The notes under the pieces: generated by a model
What the model was told of the DNA's origin: nothing
Database searches by the model: none
Seen by the model: the letters and a program-made list of their open reading frames with translations, nothing else
Part shown: piece after piece, positions 1 through 6,725 of the stretch
Layout: every line of letters begins with the position of its first letter
How positions within the stretch are numbered: the first letter of the stretch is position 1
Made by a program: the position numbers and the translations under genes
DNA from: Aquificaceae bacterium
GTDB lineage: Bacteria; Aquificota; Aquificia; Aquificales; Aquificaceae
Assembly: GCA_015492115.1 (NCBI GenBank)
Contig: WGFS01000099.1
Span: 1-10,432, forward strand
Direction of reading: 5' to 3'
Length of the DNA: 10,432 nucleotides

Positions 1-1359
1 CTTGTTGGGACTCGTGATTATCTCAACCTGGTCTCCGCTCTGGAGCTTGTAGTTAAGGGGGACTATCCTTCCGTTCACCTTGGCACCGGTGCAGTGGTTC
101 CCCACCTCGGTGTGTATGTGATAGGCGAAGTCAACGGGTGTTGCACCGTAGGGGAGGACGATGAGGTCACCCTTGGGCGTGAAGACGAAGACTTCCTCAG
201 AGAAGAGCTCTCTCTTGAGGTTGTCAAGAACTTCGGAGGGGTTCTTGCTCCCCTGTATGTTCTCAACGAGCTCTCTCAGCCAGGTGAATATCTCCTCCTC
301 ATGTGCCCTCTCCTTCCCCTCCTTGTAAGCCCAGTGGGCGGCTATTCCCTTCTCAGCCCTGAGGTGCATCTCCCACGTTCTTATCTGGAACTCAACCATC
401 TTACCCTTATCGGCTATCACCGTGGTGTGGAGGGACTGATACAGGTTGGGCTTGGGCAGGGATATGTAGTCCTTGAACTTACCGGGAACTGGCTTGAAGA
501 GGCTGTGGATCAAACCCAGGACAATATAACATTCCTGAACGGTGTCCACTATTATCCTCACACCCAGGAGGTCGTGAACCTCTTCAAGACTTATGTTCTT
601 CCTTATAGTCTTCTGCCAGACGCTGTAGAGATGCTTGGGTCTGTAAGTTATCTCCGCCTTTATGCCCGCCTTGCTGAGCTCCTTCTTTACCTTAGGTATT
701 ACGAACTTCTTCAGATAGATCTCAAGGTCTTCCAGAGAGTGGCTCACGAACTTCCTCACCCTCTCGTACTCCCGAGGGTAGAGGTACTTGAAGGACAGGT
801 CTTCAAGGCTCCTCTTTATCTCCCACATCCCCAGCCTGTGGGCTATGGGCGCATACACGCTCAGGGTCTCCTCCGCTATACGCAGTCTCTTGTCCCTGCG
901 CAGATAATTCAGAGTCCTCATGTTGTGAAGTCTGTCCGCGAGCTTAACTATCACAACCCTTATGTCCTTTGCGGTCGCGAGGATGAGCTTCCTGAAGTTC
1001 TCAGCCTGGGCTTCCTTCAGATTCCTGAACTTTATCTTCCCTATCTTTGTAACACCCTCAACTATTTCCGCAACATCCTTTCCAAAGAGCCCCTCTATCT
1101 CCTCGTAGGTTGTCTCCGTATCCTCAAGGGTATCGTGAAGGAGTCCGGCAAGAACTGTGGTCACGTCCATGTTGAGATCAGAGAGTATCTTTGCCACATG
1201 AAGAGGGTGGACAACGTAGGGCTCTCCCGACTTCCTGACCTGTTCCCTGTGCTTTTCGGATATGAACTCAAAGGCTTGGTGTATGCGCTCTTGTTCCTCT
1301 GGATACTTCTTCTCTATCTCCTCCAGAATTTCACCAAGCCTGAGCTCTTTAACTGCCAT
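1..1359 (-). CDS. rel: Bifunctional (p)ppGpp synthetase/hydrolase, Rel/SpoT family (3' part outside window)
   Basis: Makes and degrades the stringent-response alarmone (p)ppGpp in the cytoplasm. Reading the minus strand from the ATG at 1359 gives 453 uninterrupted residues up to the window edge; about 240 C-terminal residues (helical, zinc-finger and ACT regions of the family) should lie outside. The HD hydrolase domain is complete: R42, H51, H75-D76 in LHDTLEDT, E79, D142 and N146 match the catalytic set of streptococcal Rel with a constant two-residue offset. The synthetase domain (about 215-350) has VHDLLGVRII, a KFKD motif at 294-297, YQSLHT and EFQIRT with E323. A TGS domain starts near 388. 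Two intact active sites point to a bifunctional enzyme, not a RelA-type synthetase. No Shine-Dalgarno precedes the ATG; instead TATATT lies 7 bases upstream. It diverges from mreB. Family call is certain; direction of net activity is inferred. Confidence 0.95.
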   Translation of the reverse strand, partial: MAVKELRLGEILEEIEKKYPEEQERIHQAFEFISEKHREQVRKSGEPYVVHPLHVAKILSDLNMDVTTVLAGLLHDTLEDTETTYEEIEGLFGKDVAEIVEGVTKIGKIKFRNLKEAQAENFRKLILATAKDIRVVIVKLADRLHNMRTLNYLRRDKRLRIAEETLSVYAPIAHRLGMWEIKRSLEDLSFKYLYPREYERVRKFVSHSLEDLEIYLKKFVIPKVKKELSKAGIKAEITYRPKHLYSVWQKTIRKNISLEEVHDLLGVRIIVDTVQECYIVLGLIHSLFKPVPGKFKDYISLPKPNLYQSLHTTVIADKGKMVEFQIRTWEMHLRAEKGIAAHWAYKEGKERAHEEEIFTWLRELVENIQGSKNPSEVLDNLKRELFSEEVFVFTPKGDLIVLPYGATPVDFAYHIHTEVGNHCTGAKVNGRIVPLNYKLQSGDQVEIITSPNK

Positions 1360-1366
1360 TAGAATA

Positions 1367-1374
1367 AATATAAG
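1367..1374. promoter_or_regulatory. Overlapping divergent -10-like elements between rel and mreB
   Basis: The two start codons are separated by only 35 bases (1360-1394). On the minus strand TATATT (1367-1372) ends 7 bases before the rel ATG. On the plus strand TATAAG (1369-1374) ends 20 bases before the mreB ATG. The two hexamers share four bases, so if both are used RNA polymerase could occupy only one direction at a time. The -35 regions are poor: for mreB a weak TTTAAC at 1348-1353 has a 15-base spacer, and for rel nothing convincing is visible. Inferred from sequence alone. Confidence 0.4.
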
Positions 1375-1381
1375 CGTTTTT

Positions 1382-1390
1382 AAGGGGAGG
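1382..1390 (+). promoter_or_regulatory. Strong ribosome binding site of mreB
   Basis: AAGGGGAGG lies 4 bases before the mreB ATG at 1395. It fixes this start and contrasts with the absence of any such site before the divergent rel gene. Confidence 0.7.
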
Positions 1391-1394
1391 AAAG

Positions 1395-2420
1395 ATGCTG
1401 TTAGACAAGATTTTCGGTTTTCTTTCCAACAACATCGGAATTGACCTCGGAACTGCGAACACAGCGGTCTACATGCAGGGCAAGGGAATAGTCATGTACG
1501 AACCCTCCATAGTCGCCATAGACGTGAAGACGAGGAAGGTTCTTGCGGTGGGCAGAGAAGCCAAGGAGATGGTCGGGAAGACGCCCGAGAACATCCAGGC
1601 TATACGTCCCCTCAGGGATGGAGTTATAACGGACTTTGAAGTCACCCAGGTTATGCTCTCCTACTTCATAAAGAGGGCTTTAGGTAGCACCCTCTTCAAG
1701 CCAAAGCCCCGTGTGGTGATAGGTGTTCCGACGGGTATAACCCCTGTGGAGAAGAGGGCTGTTATAGATGCGGCAAAGAGCGCAGGAGCGAGGGAGGTAT
1801 TCCTCATAGCTGAACCCATGGCTGCGGCCATAGGTGCGGACCTTCCCGTTGACGAACCCCTCGGCAACATGGTGGTTGACATAGGAGGTGGGACGACGGA
1901 GATAGCGGTAATTTCTCTGGCGGGGATAGTTGTCTCCAACTCTCTGAGGATAGCTGGGGACGAGATGAACGAGGCGATAATCCAGTACATAAAGAGACAG
2001 TTCCACATCCTGATAGGTGAGCAGACAGCGGAGAGGATAAAGATAGAGCTCGGTAGCGCTGTAATGGAGGACGAGGAGAGGAGCATGGACATAAGGGGTA
2101 GGGACATGACGGGTCTTCCCAGAACCATAAAGATAACCAACCACCACATAACGGAAGCTCTTGAGGACACCATAAACTCCATAATCAACGCGATAAGGGT
2201 TACCCTTGAGAGAACCCCTCCCGAGCTCGCGGCGGACATAGCTGACAGAGGGATAGTCCTCGCGGGTGGGGGCTCCCTCCTGAAGAACATGGACAGGAGG
2301 ATACAGCTTGAGACGGGGATAAAAGCCTACTACTGCGACGAACCTCTCATAGCGGTTGCCCGAGGGGTGGGGAAGATACTGGATAACTTAGAACTCATAA
2401 GCAGAATATCTATGGAATGA
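1395..2420 (+). CDS. mreB: Rod shape-determining protein MreB
   Basis: Bacterial actin homologue that polymerises with ATP on the inner face of the membrane and positions the elongation machinery for peptidoglycan synthesis. The 341-residue length is normal for the family. ATPase-fold motifs are all visible: phosphate-1 GIDLGTANT at 15-23, phosphate-2 VVDIGGGTTE at 160-169 and the adenosine motif GIVLAGGGSLL at 286-296. The N-terminus MLLDKIFGFL is hydrophobic/amphipathic and could help membrane attachment, as in other MreBs. It is the first gene of the mreB-mreC-mreD-mrdA run; its TGA overlaps the ATG of mreC by four bases (ATGA). The start is supported by a strong ribosome binding site and by the usual position of the first actin motif. 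No anomaly was seen. Confidence 0.98.
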   Translation: MLLDKIFGFLSNNIGIDLGTANTAVYMQGKGIVMYEPSIVAIDVKTRKVLAVGREAKEMVGKTPENIQAIRPLRDGVITDFEVTQVMLSYFIKRALGSTLFKPKPRVVIGVPTGITPVEKRAVIDAAKSAGAREVFLIAEPMAAAIGADLPVDEPLGNMVVDIGGGTTEIAVISLAGIVVSNSLRIAGDEMNEAIIQYIKRQFHILIGEQTAERIKIELGSAVMEDEERSMDIRGRDMTGLPRTIKITNHHITEALEDTINSIINAIRVTLERTPPELAADIADRGIVLAGGGSLLKNMDRRIQLETGIKAYYCDEPLIAVARGVGKILDNLELISRISME

Positions 2421-3220
2421 CGGGGAGAAGATTTCATCTGCTTTCTGCTCTGGTTGTGGCACTCGGGCTCGTGCTGTTCTTCTCCGATTTCTCAAGGTTC
2501 TCCTACGTAAGGGTTGTGGTTAGAGCTGTAAATACGCTCATAGCACCCATAATAGAGTTCAAGGAGCAGACGACAGCAGAGCTGAGGGAGGAGCTCAGGG
2601 CGTACTTTTACTTCGTAGATACAGAGAAAGAGAACATAAGGCTGAGGAGGAGGTTGAACTCACTGCTCCTGACAGAGAAAGAGCTGAACGCCTGCCTATC
2701 GGAACTTGAAACTCTGAGTAACAAACTCAAAGCTCCCATCCAGCTCAAGAGGTTGAAGTACAGAGTCTCAAGGGTAATATACTACGATCCTTCGGGCTTT
2801 GACCTCTTCATAGTTATAGAGGGAGGAGAGGACAAGGGCTACAGAGAAGGAGACCTCGTAGTTACGGAGAGCTACGTGGTCGGTATAATTGAAACCGTCT
2901 TCGGTTCAACCAGCAGGGTGATAACACCCTTCAACGAGAAGTTTTCAAGCTCTGCGGTCATAGGTGTATCACCCAAGAAGTACATCTACAAGGGTGGGTA
3001 CCCCGAGGGAAGCCTGCTACACGTGAGCGTTGAGGATAAGGTCTCAAAGGGTGATGAAGTCTACATGGTGGACGTCAAGGGGAGGATCCCACCCTTCCTG
3101 ATAGGGAGGGTGAGCGAGGTCAGGAGAGGGAAGGATCCCTTCTTTAAAGAGGTGAAGGTAAAACCCAGGGTGGATCCGAGAGCTGAAGAGTACGTATTCG
3201 TGGTCAGGAGGGAACGTTGA
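2417..3220 (+). CDS. mreC: Rod shape-determining protein MreC
   Basis: Bitopic membrane protein that links MreB and MreD to the PBP2 enzyme in the periplasm. The 267 residues show the usual order: one N-terminal membrane helix (about 7-23), a charged coiled coil (about 46-106, rich in E, L and R), then the beta-rich core (about 113-265) with the family's GDLVV, a glycine-rich stretch and an FLIGRV near the end. Sequence conservation in this family is low, so the assignment rests on architecture plus position between mreB and mreD. The start overlaps the mreB stop (ATGA) and lacks a clear Shine-Dalgarno, which suggests translational coupling to mreB. Confidence 0.95.
   Translation: MTGRRFHLLSALVVALGLVLFFSDFSRFSYVRVVVRAVNTLIAPIIEFKEQTTAELREELRAYFYFVDTEKENIRLRRRLNSLLLTEKELNACLSELETLSNKLKAPIQLKRLKYRVSRVIYYDPSGFDLFIVIEGGEDKGYREGDLVVTESYVVGIIETVFGSTSRVITPFNEKFSSSAVIGVSPKKYIYKGGYPEGSLLHVSVEDKVSKGDEVYMVDVKGRIPPFLIGRVSEVRRGKDPFFKEVKVKPRVDPRAEEYVFVVRRER
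3206..3212 (+). promoter_or_regulatory. Ribosome binding site that supports a TTG start for mreD
   Basis: AGGAGGG lies inside the last codons of mreC, 4 bases before the TTG at 3217. The strong site compensates for the rare start codon and decides the start. Confidence 0.65.
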
Positions 3221-3666
3221 GATACACGGTACTCTTCTTCGTGCTTGTATTCTTTGAAGCTGCGGTTCTGCAGACCCTATTCAGACCTGGTTTCATAGCT
3301 CCTGACGTCGTTCTCATAGTCCTGATATCAAGGGCATACCTCCTGGGTCGCTCCACGATCCTGTGGGCAATACTGGGTGGTGCCCTCCTTGACCTCATGA
3401 CTGACACCATAGGACTCCACTTAGCCCTTGAAACTTTATCCGTTTACGTGTTCCTTCTCATATACGAGAGACTGCTCTTCAGAACCATACTTACCTATAC
3501 TGTGCCTGCGGGCGTGGTGTTGCTCCTCAAGAAATCCCTCGCCCTCCTGATGATGAAGAGTAAGTTCTCCTTCGGGCTTAACCCGAGCGTCTTTCTTATA
3601 TCCTGGCTACTGGAAATACTCCTGCTCCTCGGCGTATACTTTCTTTATCTCAGAAGGAAGGAATGA
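3217..3666 (+). CDS. mreD: Rod shape-determining protein MreD (TTG start)
   Basis: Small integral membrane subunit of the elongasome that binds MreC. The 149 residues are almost entirely hydrophobic, with about five membrane helices, and include the family-typical GGALLDLMTDTIGLH segment near residues 48-62, where a short acidic motif follows a glycine pair. The start is TTG, sharing TTGA with the mreC stop, and is preceded by AGGAGGG. Its own stop overlaps the mrdA start (ATGA). The length is close to the family's usual 150-170. Primary-sequence identity in this family is weak; the operon position makes the call firm. Confidence 0.93.
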   Translation: MRYTVLFFVLVFFEAAVLQTLFRPGFIAPDVVLIVLISRAYLLGRSTILWAILGGALLDLMTDTIGLHLALETLSVYVFLLIYERLLFRTILTYTVPAGVVLLLKKSLALLMMKSKFSFGLNPSVFLISWLLEILLLLGVYFLYLRRKE

Positions 3667-5432
3667 ACAGACGTAAGTTCATAACAGTTCTCACCTTTTT
3701 TGTAGGGGTCTTCCTGCTCATATTCGGGAGGCTGTTTCAGGTTCAGGTTCTCAGAAGGGAGAGGTACAGGGAGCTATCACGCAGGAACTACCTGAGAGTG
3801 AGGAACCTGTACCCACCCCGGGGAGATATTTACGACAGAAACGGTGTGAAATTAGCCTACGACGAGCCCAAGTACGTACTGAGCTTGGACTACAAACGCC
3901 TCAGCAAAGAAGAACTGATCAGGCTTGAGGGTTCTCTGAAGGAAGTCTTCGGGATTGAGCTAAAGAGGTTGATAGTTGAGCAGAGGGGAGGCGTTGAACC
4001 CATAAGGGTAAAGGACAACCTCACACAGGAGGAGCTTGACAGATACTACTCAAACGCATACAGGCTTCCCGGGGTTTTCGTTGAGGTCGTTCCTCAGAGG
4101 GTATATCCCCATGGAAAGAGACTCTGTCATGTCATAGGCTACGTGGGCTACCCCTCAAGGGAAGAGTTAAGGAACTACGGGACAAAGATCGCACCGAAGA
4201 GCTTTGTTGGGAAGCTCGGGATAGAGAGGAGCATGGACGAGGTCTTGCTCGGGGAGCTCGGCAGAGAGGAGGTGATGATAAACGCCATAGGTAAGGTTTT
4301 GAAGACCCTCAGCAGGAAAGAGCCCGTAAAGGGAAAGAGCCTCGTTCTCACCATAGACCTGAGGATGCAGAGCATAGTTGAGGACGTATTTTACGAGTCT
4401 GGACAGCCCGCGGGAGCGGTGGTTCTCATGAACGCCAAGACCGGAGAGATACTGGCTCTGGCAAGCTTTCCCGGATACGACCCTAACAGGGTTTACGAGG
4501 AGTGGAAGAAGGTAAGCAAGAACAAGCTCAAACCAATGTTCAACAGGGCGACGAGCGGTAGGTATCCCCCCGCCTCGGTTCTGAAGGTTCCTGTATCATA
4601 CGCCATACTTGAGACCAAGACCGCTTCACCCTGGGAAAAGGTTCTCTGCACGGGGAGCTTCTACCTTGGAAACAGAAGGTTTTACTGCTGGAACATATAC
4701 GGTCATGGTCCCGTGAACATGATAAAGGCTCTCCAGGAATCCTGCGACGTCTACTACTACACCTACGGATATGACCTCGGTCCATCAACCATAATCAGGT
4801 ACGTGAGAAAGTTCGGATACGGCGAGAAGATACCTCTTGAGATACCGGTAAAGAGAGGCTTTCTACCCACACCCGAATGGAAACGCAGGCGCTTCGGAGA
4901 ACCCTGGTACGATGGCGATACCATCAACCTCAGCATAGGACAGGGTTACATGCTCTCAACCCTCATGGAGCAGGTTCTAATGATGATGGGTATCGTGAAC
5001 AACGGCGTTATATACAGACCCACCCTGCTAAGAGAGATAAGGGACCCTTCGGGTAAGACAGTGTGGAAGAACAGAAGAAAGGTCTGGAAGGTGGTCAGGG
5101 GAAGGCAGGAATACTTTGCCATAATCAGAAGAGGTCTAAGGGAAGCGGTCAGGAGGGGGACTGCAGGGAGGGCGTTCTCAACGATCGTGGACATAGCGGG
5201 GAAGACAGGCACAGCACAGGTAGCCTACCTAAAAAGAGGTAGGAAGAAAAGAAAACTTCCCTGGAGGCTCAGAGACCACGCGTGGTTCATAGGGTTCGCC
5301 CCTTACAGGGATCCCCTCTTCGTCATAGGTGTTCTCGTGGAGCACGGAGAGTCTGGAGGGAAGGTCGCAGCACCCATAGCGAGGAGGATAATGGAGAGGA
5401 TATACATAGAGAGGTTGAACAGAGAGCTTTAA
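3663..5432 (+). CDS. mrdA: Penicillin-binding protein 2, class B transpeptidase
   Basis: Cross-links side-wall peptidoglycan in the periplasm as the transpeptidase of the rod complex. The 589 residues have a short cytoplasmic tail, one signal-anchor helix (about 6-28), the pedestal motif PPRGDIYDRNG at 51-61, a dimerisation/pedestal domain to about 225, and a transpeptidase domain to the end. The three active-site motifs are intact: SVLK with nucleophile S305 and K308, SCD at 360-362, and KTGT starting at K514. SCD in place of SxN is usual for PBP2. The first motif is preceded by YPPA where YPPG is commoner. AAGG/GAAGG before the ATG at 3663 is a good ribosome site, and the start overlaps the mreD stop. 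The usual partner RodA is not encoded next to it here; downstream lies a convergent gene. Confidence 0.96.
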   Translation: MNRRKFITVLTFFVGVFLLIFGRLFQVQVLRRERYRELSRRNYLRVRNLYPPRGDIYDRNGVKLAYDEPKYVLSLDYKRLSKEELIRLEGSLKEVFGIELKRLIVEQRGGVEPIRVKDNLTQEELDRYYSNAYRLPGVFVEVVPQRVYPHGKRLCHVIGYVGYPSREELRNYGTKIAPKSFVGKLGIERSMDEVLLGELGREEVMINAIGKVLKTLSRKEPVKGKSLVLTIDLRMQSIVEDVFYESGQPAGAVVLMNAKTGEILALASFPGYDPNRVYEEWKKVSKNKLKPMFNRATSGRYPPASVLKVPVSYAILETKTASPWEKVLCTGSFYLGNRRFYCWNIYGHGPVNMIKALQESCDVYYYTYGYDLGPSTIIRYVRKFGYGEKIPLEIPVKRGFLPTPEWKRRRFGEPWYDGDTINLSIGQGYMLSTLMEQVLMMMGIVNNGVIYRPTLLREIRDPSGKTVWKNRRKVWKVVRGRQEYFAIIRRGLREAVRRGTAGRAFSTIVDIAGKTGTAQVAYLKRGRKKRKLPWRLRDHAWFIGFAPYRDPLFVIGVLVEHGESGGKVAAPIARRIMERIYIERLNREL

Positions 5433-5437
5433 AGCTC
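5424..5437. repeat. 14-base perfect palindrome over the two convergent stop codons
   Basis: GAGCTTTAAAGCTC is a perfect inverted repeat. It contains the TAA of mrdA (5430-5432) and, on the other strand, the TAA of mqnD (5429-5431), and encodes the final Glu-Leu of both proteins. As a hairpin it could make only a 5-pair stem with a TTAA loop and no U-tract, so it is a weak terminator candidate at best. Confidence 0.6.
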
Positions 5438-6265
5438 GTCCGAGAATATGACCTCCGGTATGTCAGCTGTAATTATGCCCTTTTCCTTACCAAGTCTGAG
5501 GAGCAGTCTTACCGCGGACCTGCCGTCCTCTCCGTAGTCCACGGTGCGTTGGTTCACATACATTCCCACGAACCTGTCGGTTCTCTCCCTGTCCTCCTGG
5601 AGGTCTCTGGCGTAGTCTATGGCGTAGGCGAGGGCTTTATCCCTCTCTCTGAGGGAGTACTCTATGCTCTTTCTCATGAGCCTTTCTAACTTCCTTATGA
5701 CCTCCTCTCCGAGGTCTCTCCTGACGATGTTGCAACCGAGAGGGAGGGGCAGGTCGTACTTCTCCTTCCACCACTCGCCCAGATCAACGACCTTCACGAG
5801 CCCGTGATCCGAGTAGGTGAGCTGTCCCTCGTGAATGACGAGACCTGCATCAACGTTGCCCTTCAGGACTTCGTCTATTATCTGGTCAAAGGGGACTACC
5901 ACGGGCTCAAAGTCGGTTTCGTAGAGCTTTAGGGTCAGGAAGGCGGTGGTGAGGGTGCCGGGAACCGCTATCCTCTTACCCTTCAGGCTCTCGGGTCTTT
6001 CCTTGGCGACCACCACGGGTCCGTAACCCTCTCCCACACTCCCACCGCTGGGAAGGACAAGGTACTTATCAGCCACGTAGGGATAGGCGTGGAAGGATAT
6101 GGCTGAGACCTCGTAGGTTCCCTTCAGAGCTTCCCTGTTCAGGGTCTCTATGTCCGCGAGGACGTGTTCAATCTCAAGACCTTCGGTGTCTATCTCTCCC
6201 CTCACGAGGGGGTAGAACATGAAGGCGTCGTCCGAGTCTGGGCTGTGGGCTATACGTATCTTCAT
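5429..6265 (-). CDS. mqnD: MqnD-like 1,4-dihydroxy-6-naphthoate synthase (futalosine menaquinone pathway)
   Basis: MqnD converts cyclic dehypoxanthinylfutalosine to 1,4-dihydroxy-6-naphthoate for naphthoquinone synthesis; the fold is that of a periplasmic-binding protein but cytoplasmic, and no signal peptide is visible. The 278 residues show ISFHAYP (57-63), a PSGG loop, VPGTLTTAFL (101-110), VDAGLVIHEG with H145 at the position of the catalytic histidine of Thermus MqnD, DLGEWW (161-166) and LPLPLG. The N-terminal motif is SPDSDDAF where classical MqnD has SPCPNDTF, placing it in a divergent SDDAFMF subgroup usually labelled MqnA/MqnD family; exact substrate is therefore inferred. It follows pgpA by 7 bases. 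No Shine-Dalgarno is seen, but TAAAAT lies 9 bases before the ATG. Its stop overlaps that of mrdA. Confidence 0.85.
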   Translation of the reverse strand: MKIRIAHSPDSDDAFMFYPLVRGEIDTEGLEIEHVLADIETLNREALKGTYEVSAISFHAYPYVADKYLVLPSGGSVGEGYGPVVVAKERPESLKGKRIAVPGTLTTAFLTLKLYETDFEPVVVPFDQIIDEVLKGNVDAGLVIHEGQLTYSDHGLVKVVDLGEWWKEKYDLPLPLGCNIVRRDLGEEVIRKLERLMRKSIEYSLRERDKALAYAIDYARDLQEDRERTDRFVGMYVNQRTVDYGEDGRSAVRLLLRLGKEKGIITADIPEVIFSDEL

Positions 6266-6272
6266 AGCTGAA

Positions 6273-6701
6273 CTATTTTAACAGCAGGAAGAGGATAAAG
6301 GAAGTCATCACGCCTGCGACCAGATCGTCAAGCATGACCCCGTAGGCTCCGTGAAATTTCTCAAAGAGGTTTATAGGAAAGGGTTTGAATATATCAAGAA
6401 CTCTGAAGAGTAAGAAGGCGAGTACGTAGGTCTTTAGGGTGGGCTCTATGAAGAGAAAACAGGCGACGTAACCAACGACCTCGTCTATCACCACCTCTTC
6501 CGGATCCTGATCCCCCGTGAGCCTTATCACCTCGTTGGAGCTTATGAGACCGAGGATAAAGAGAACGAGAACCGCGGAGAGTATGGTCCAGGGGTTGAAG
6601 GAGACCAGATACACTATGGGAATTCCCCAGAGCGCCCCGAGGGTTCCCGGAGCTGGTAGCCTTCCCACGAAAGCACCGGTCGCTATAAACTCGTAGAGCA
6701 T
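6273..6701 (-). CDS. pgpA: Phosphatidylglycerophosphatase A
   Basis: Removes the phosphate from phosphatidylglycerol phosphate in the membrane, the last step of phosphatidylglycerol synthesis. The 142 residues carry the conserved family motifs in order: GRLPAPGT (13-20), DPEEVVIDEVVGY (66-78), FRVLDIFKPFP (99-109) and GVMLDDLVAG (121-130), with three or four hydrophobic helices around them. The family is usually 150-170 residues, so this one is slightly short but complete. It is the first gene of a pgpA-mqnD pair. The ATG at 6701 has only a weak AAGG upstream; TATTAT ends 7 bases before it. It diverges from the small membrane protein gene at 6726 across 24 bases. Confidence 0.95.
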   Translation of the reverse strand: MLYEFIATGAFVGRLPAPGTLGALWGIPIVYLVSFNPWTILSAVLVLFILGLISSNEVIRLTGDQDPEEVVIDEVVGYVACFLFIEPTLKTYVLAFLLFRVLDIFKPFPINLFEKFHGAYGVMLDDLVAGVMTSFILFLLLK

Positions 6702-6707
6702 GAACCT

Positions 6708-6714
6708 TATAATA
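6708..6714. promoter_or_regulatory. Overlapping divergent -10-like elements between pgpA and the membrane protein gene
   Basis: Within the 24-base gap, plus-strand TATAAT (6708-6713) faces the gene at 6726 and minus-strand TATTAT (6709-6714) faces pgpA, 7 bases from its ATG. The elements are offset by one base, so the two directions would compete. No good -35 was found for either; any -35 would lie inside the neighbouring coding sequence. Confidence 0.4.
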
Positions 6715-6725
6715 ACTCAGGGAGA

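Noticed and set aside
94..1362. Long plus-strand open frame of 422 codons
   Set aside because: It is antisense to rel. The minus-strand frame encodes an unmistakable Rel with all hydrolase and synthetase motifs, while the plus frame has no recognisable domain; long antisense frames are common with this codon usage.
1661..2290. Minus-strand open frames over mreB
   Set aside because: They are shadows of mreB, whose actin motifs are intact on the plus strand; no start signal or domain is visible in the antisense frames.
5424..5437. Palindrome as an intrinsic terminator
   Set aside because: A usable hairpin would have only five pairs and a four-base loop with no U-tract, too weak for a thermophile.
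5282..5689. Plus-strand open frame spanning the mrdA/mqnD junction
   Set aside because: It overlaps the conserved C-terminus of PBP2 in another frame and the end of mqnD in antisense; no ribosome site or domain.
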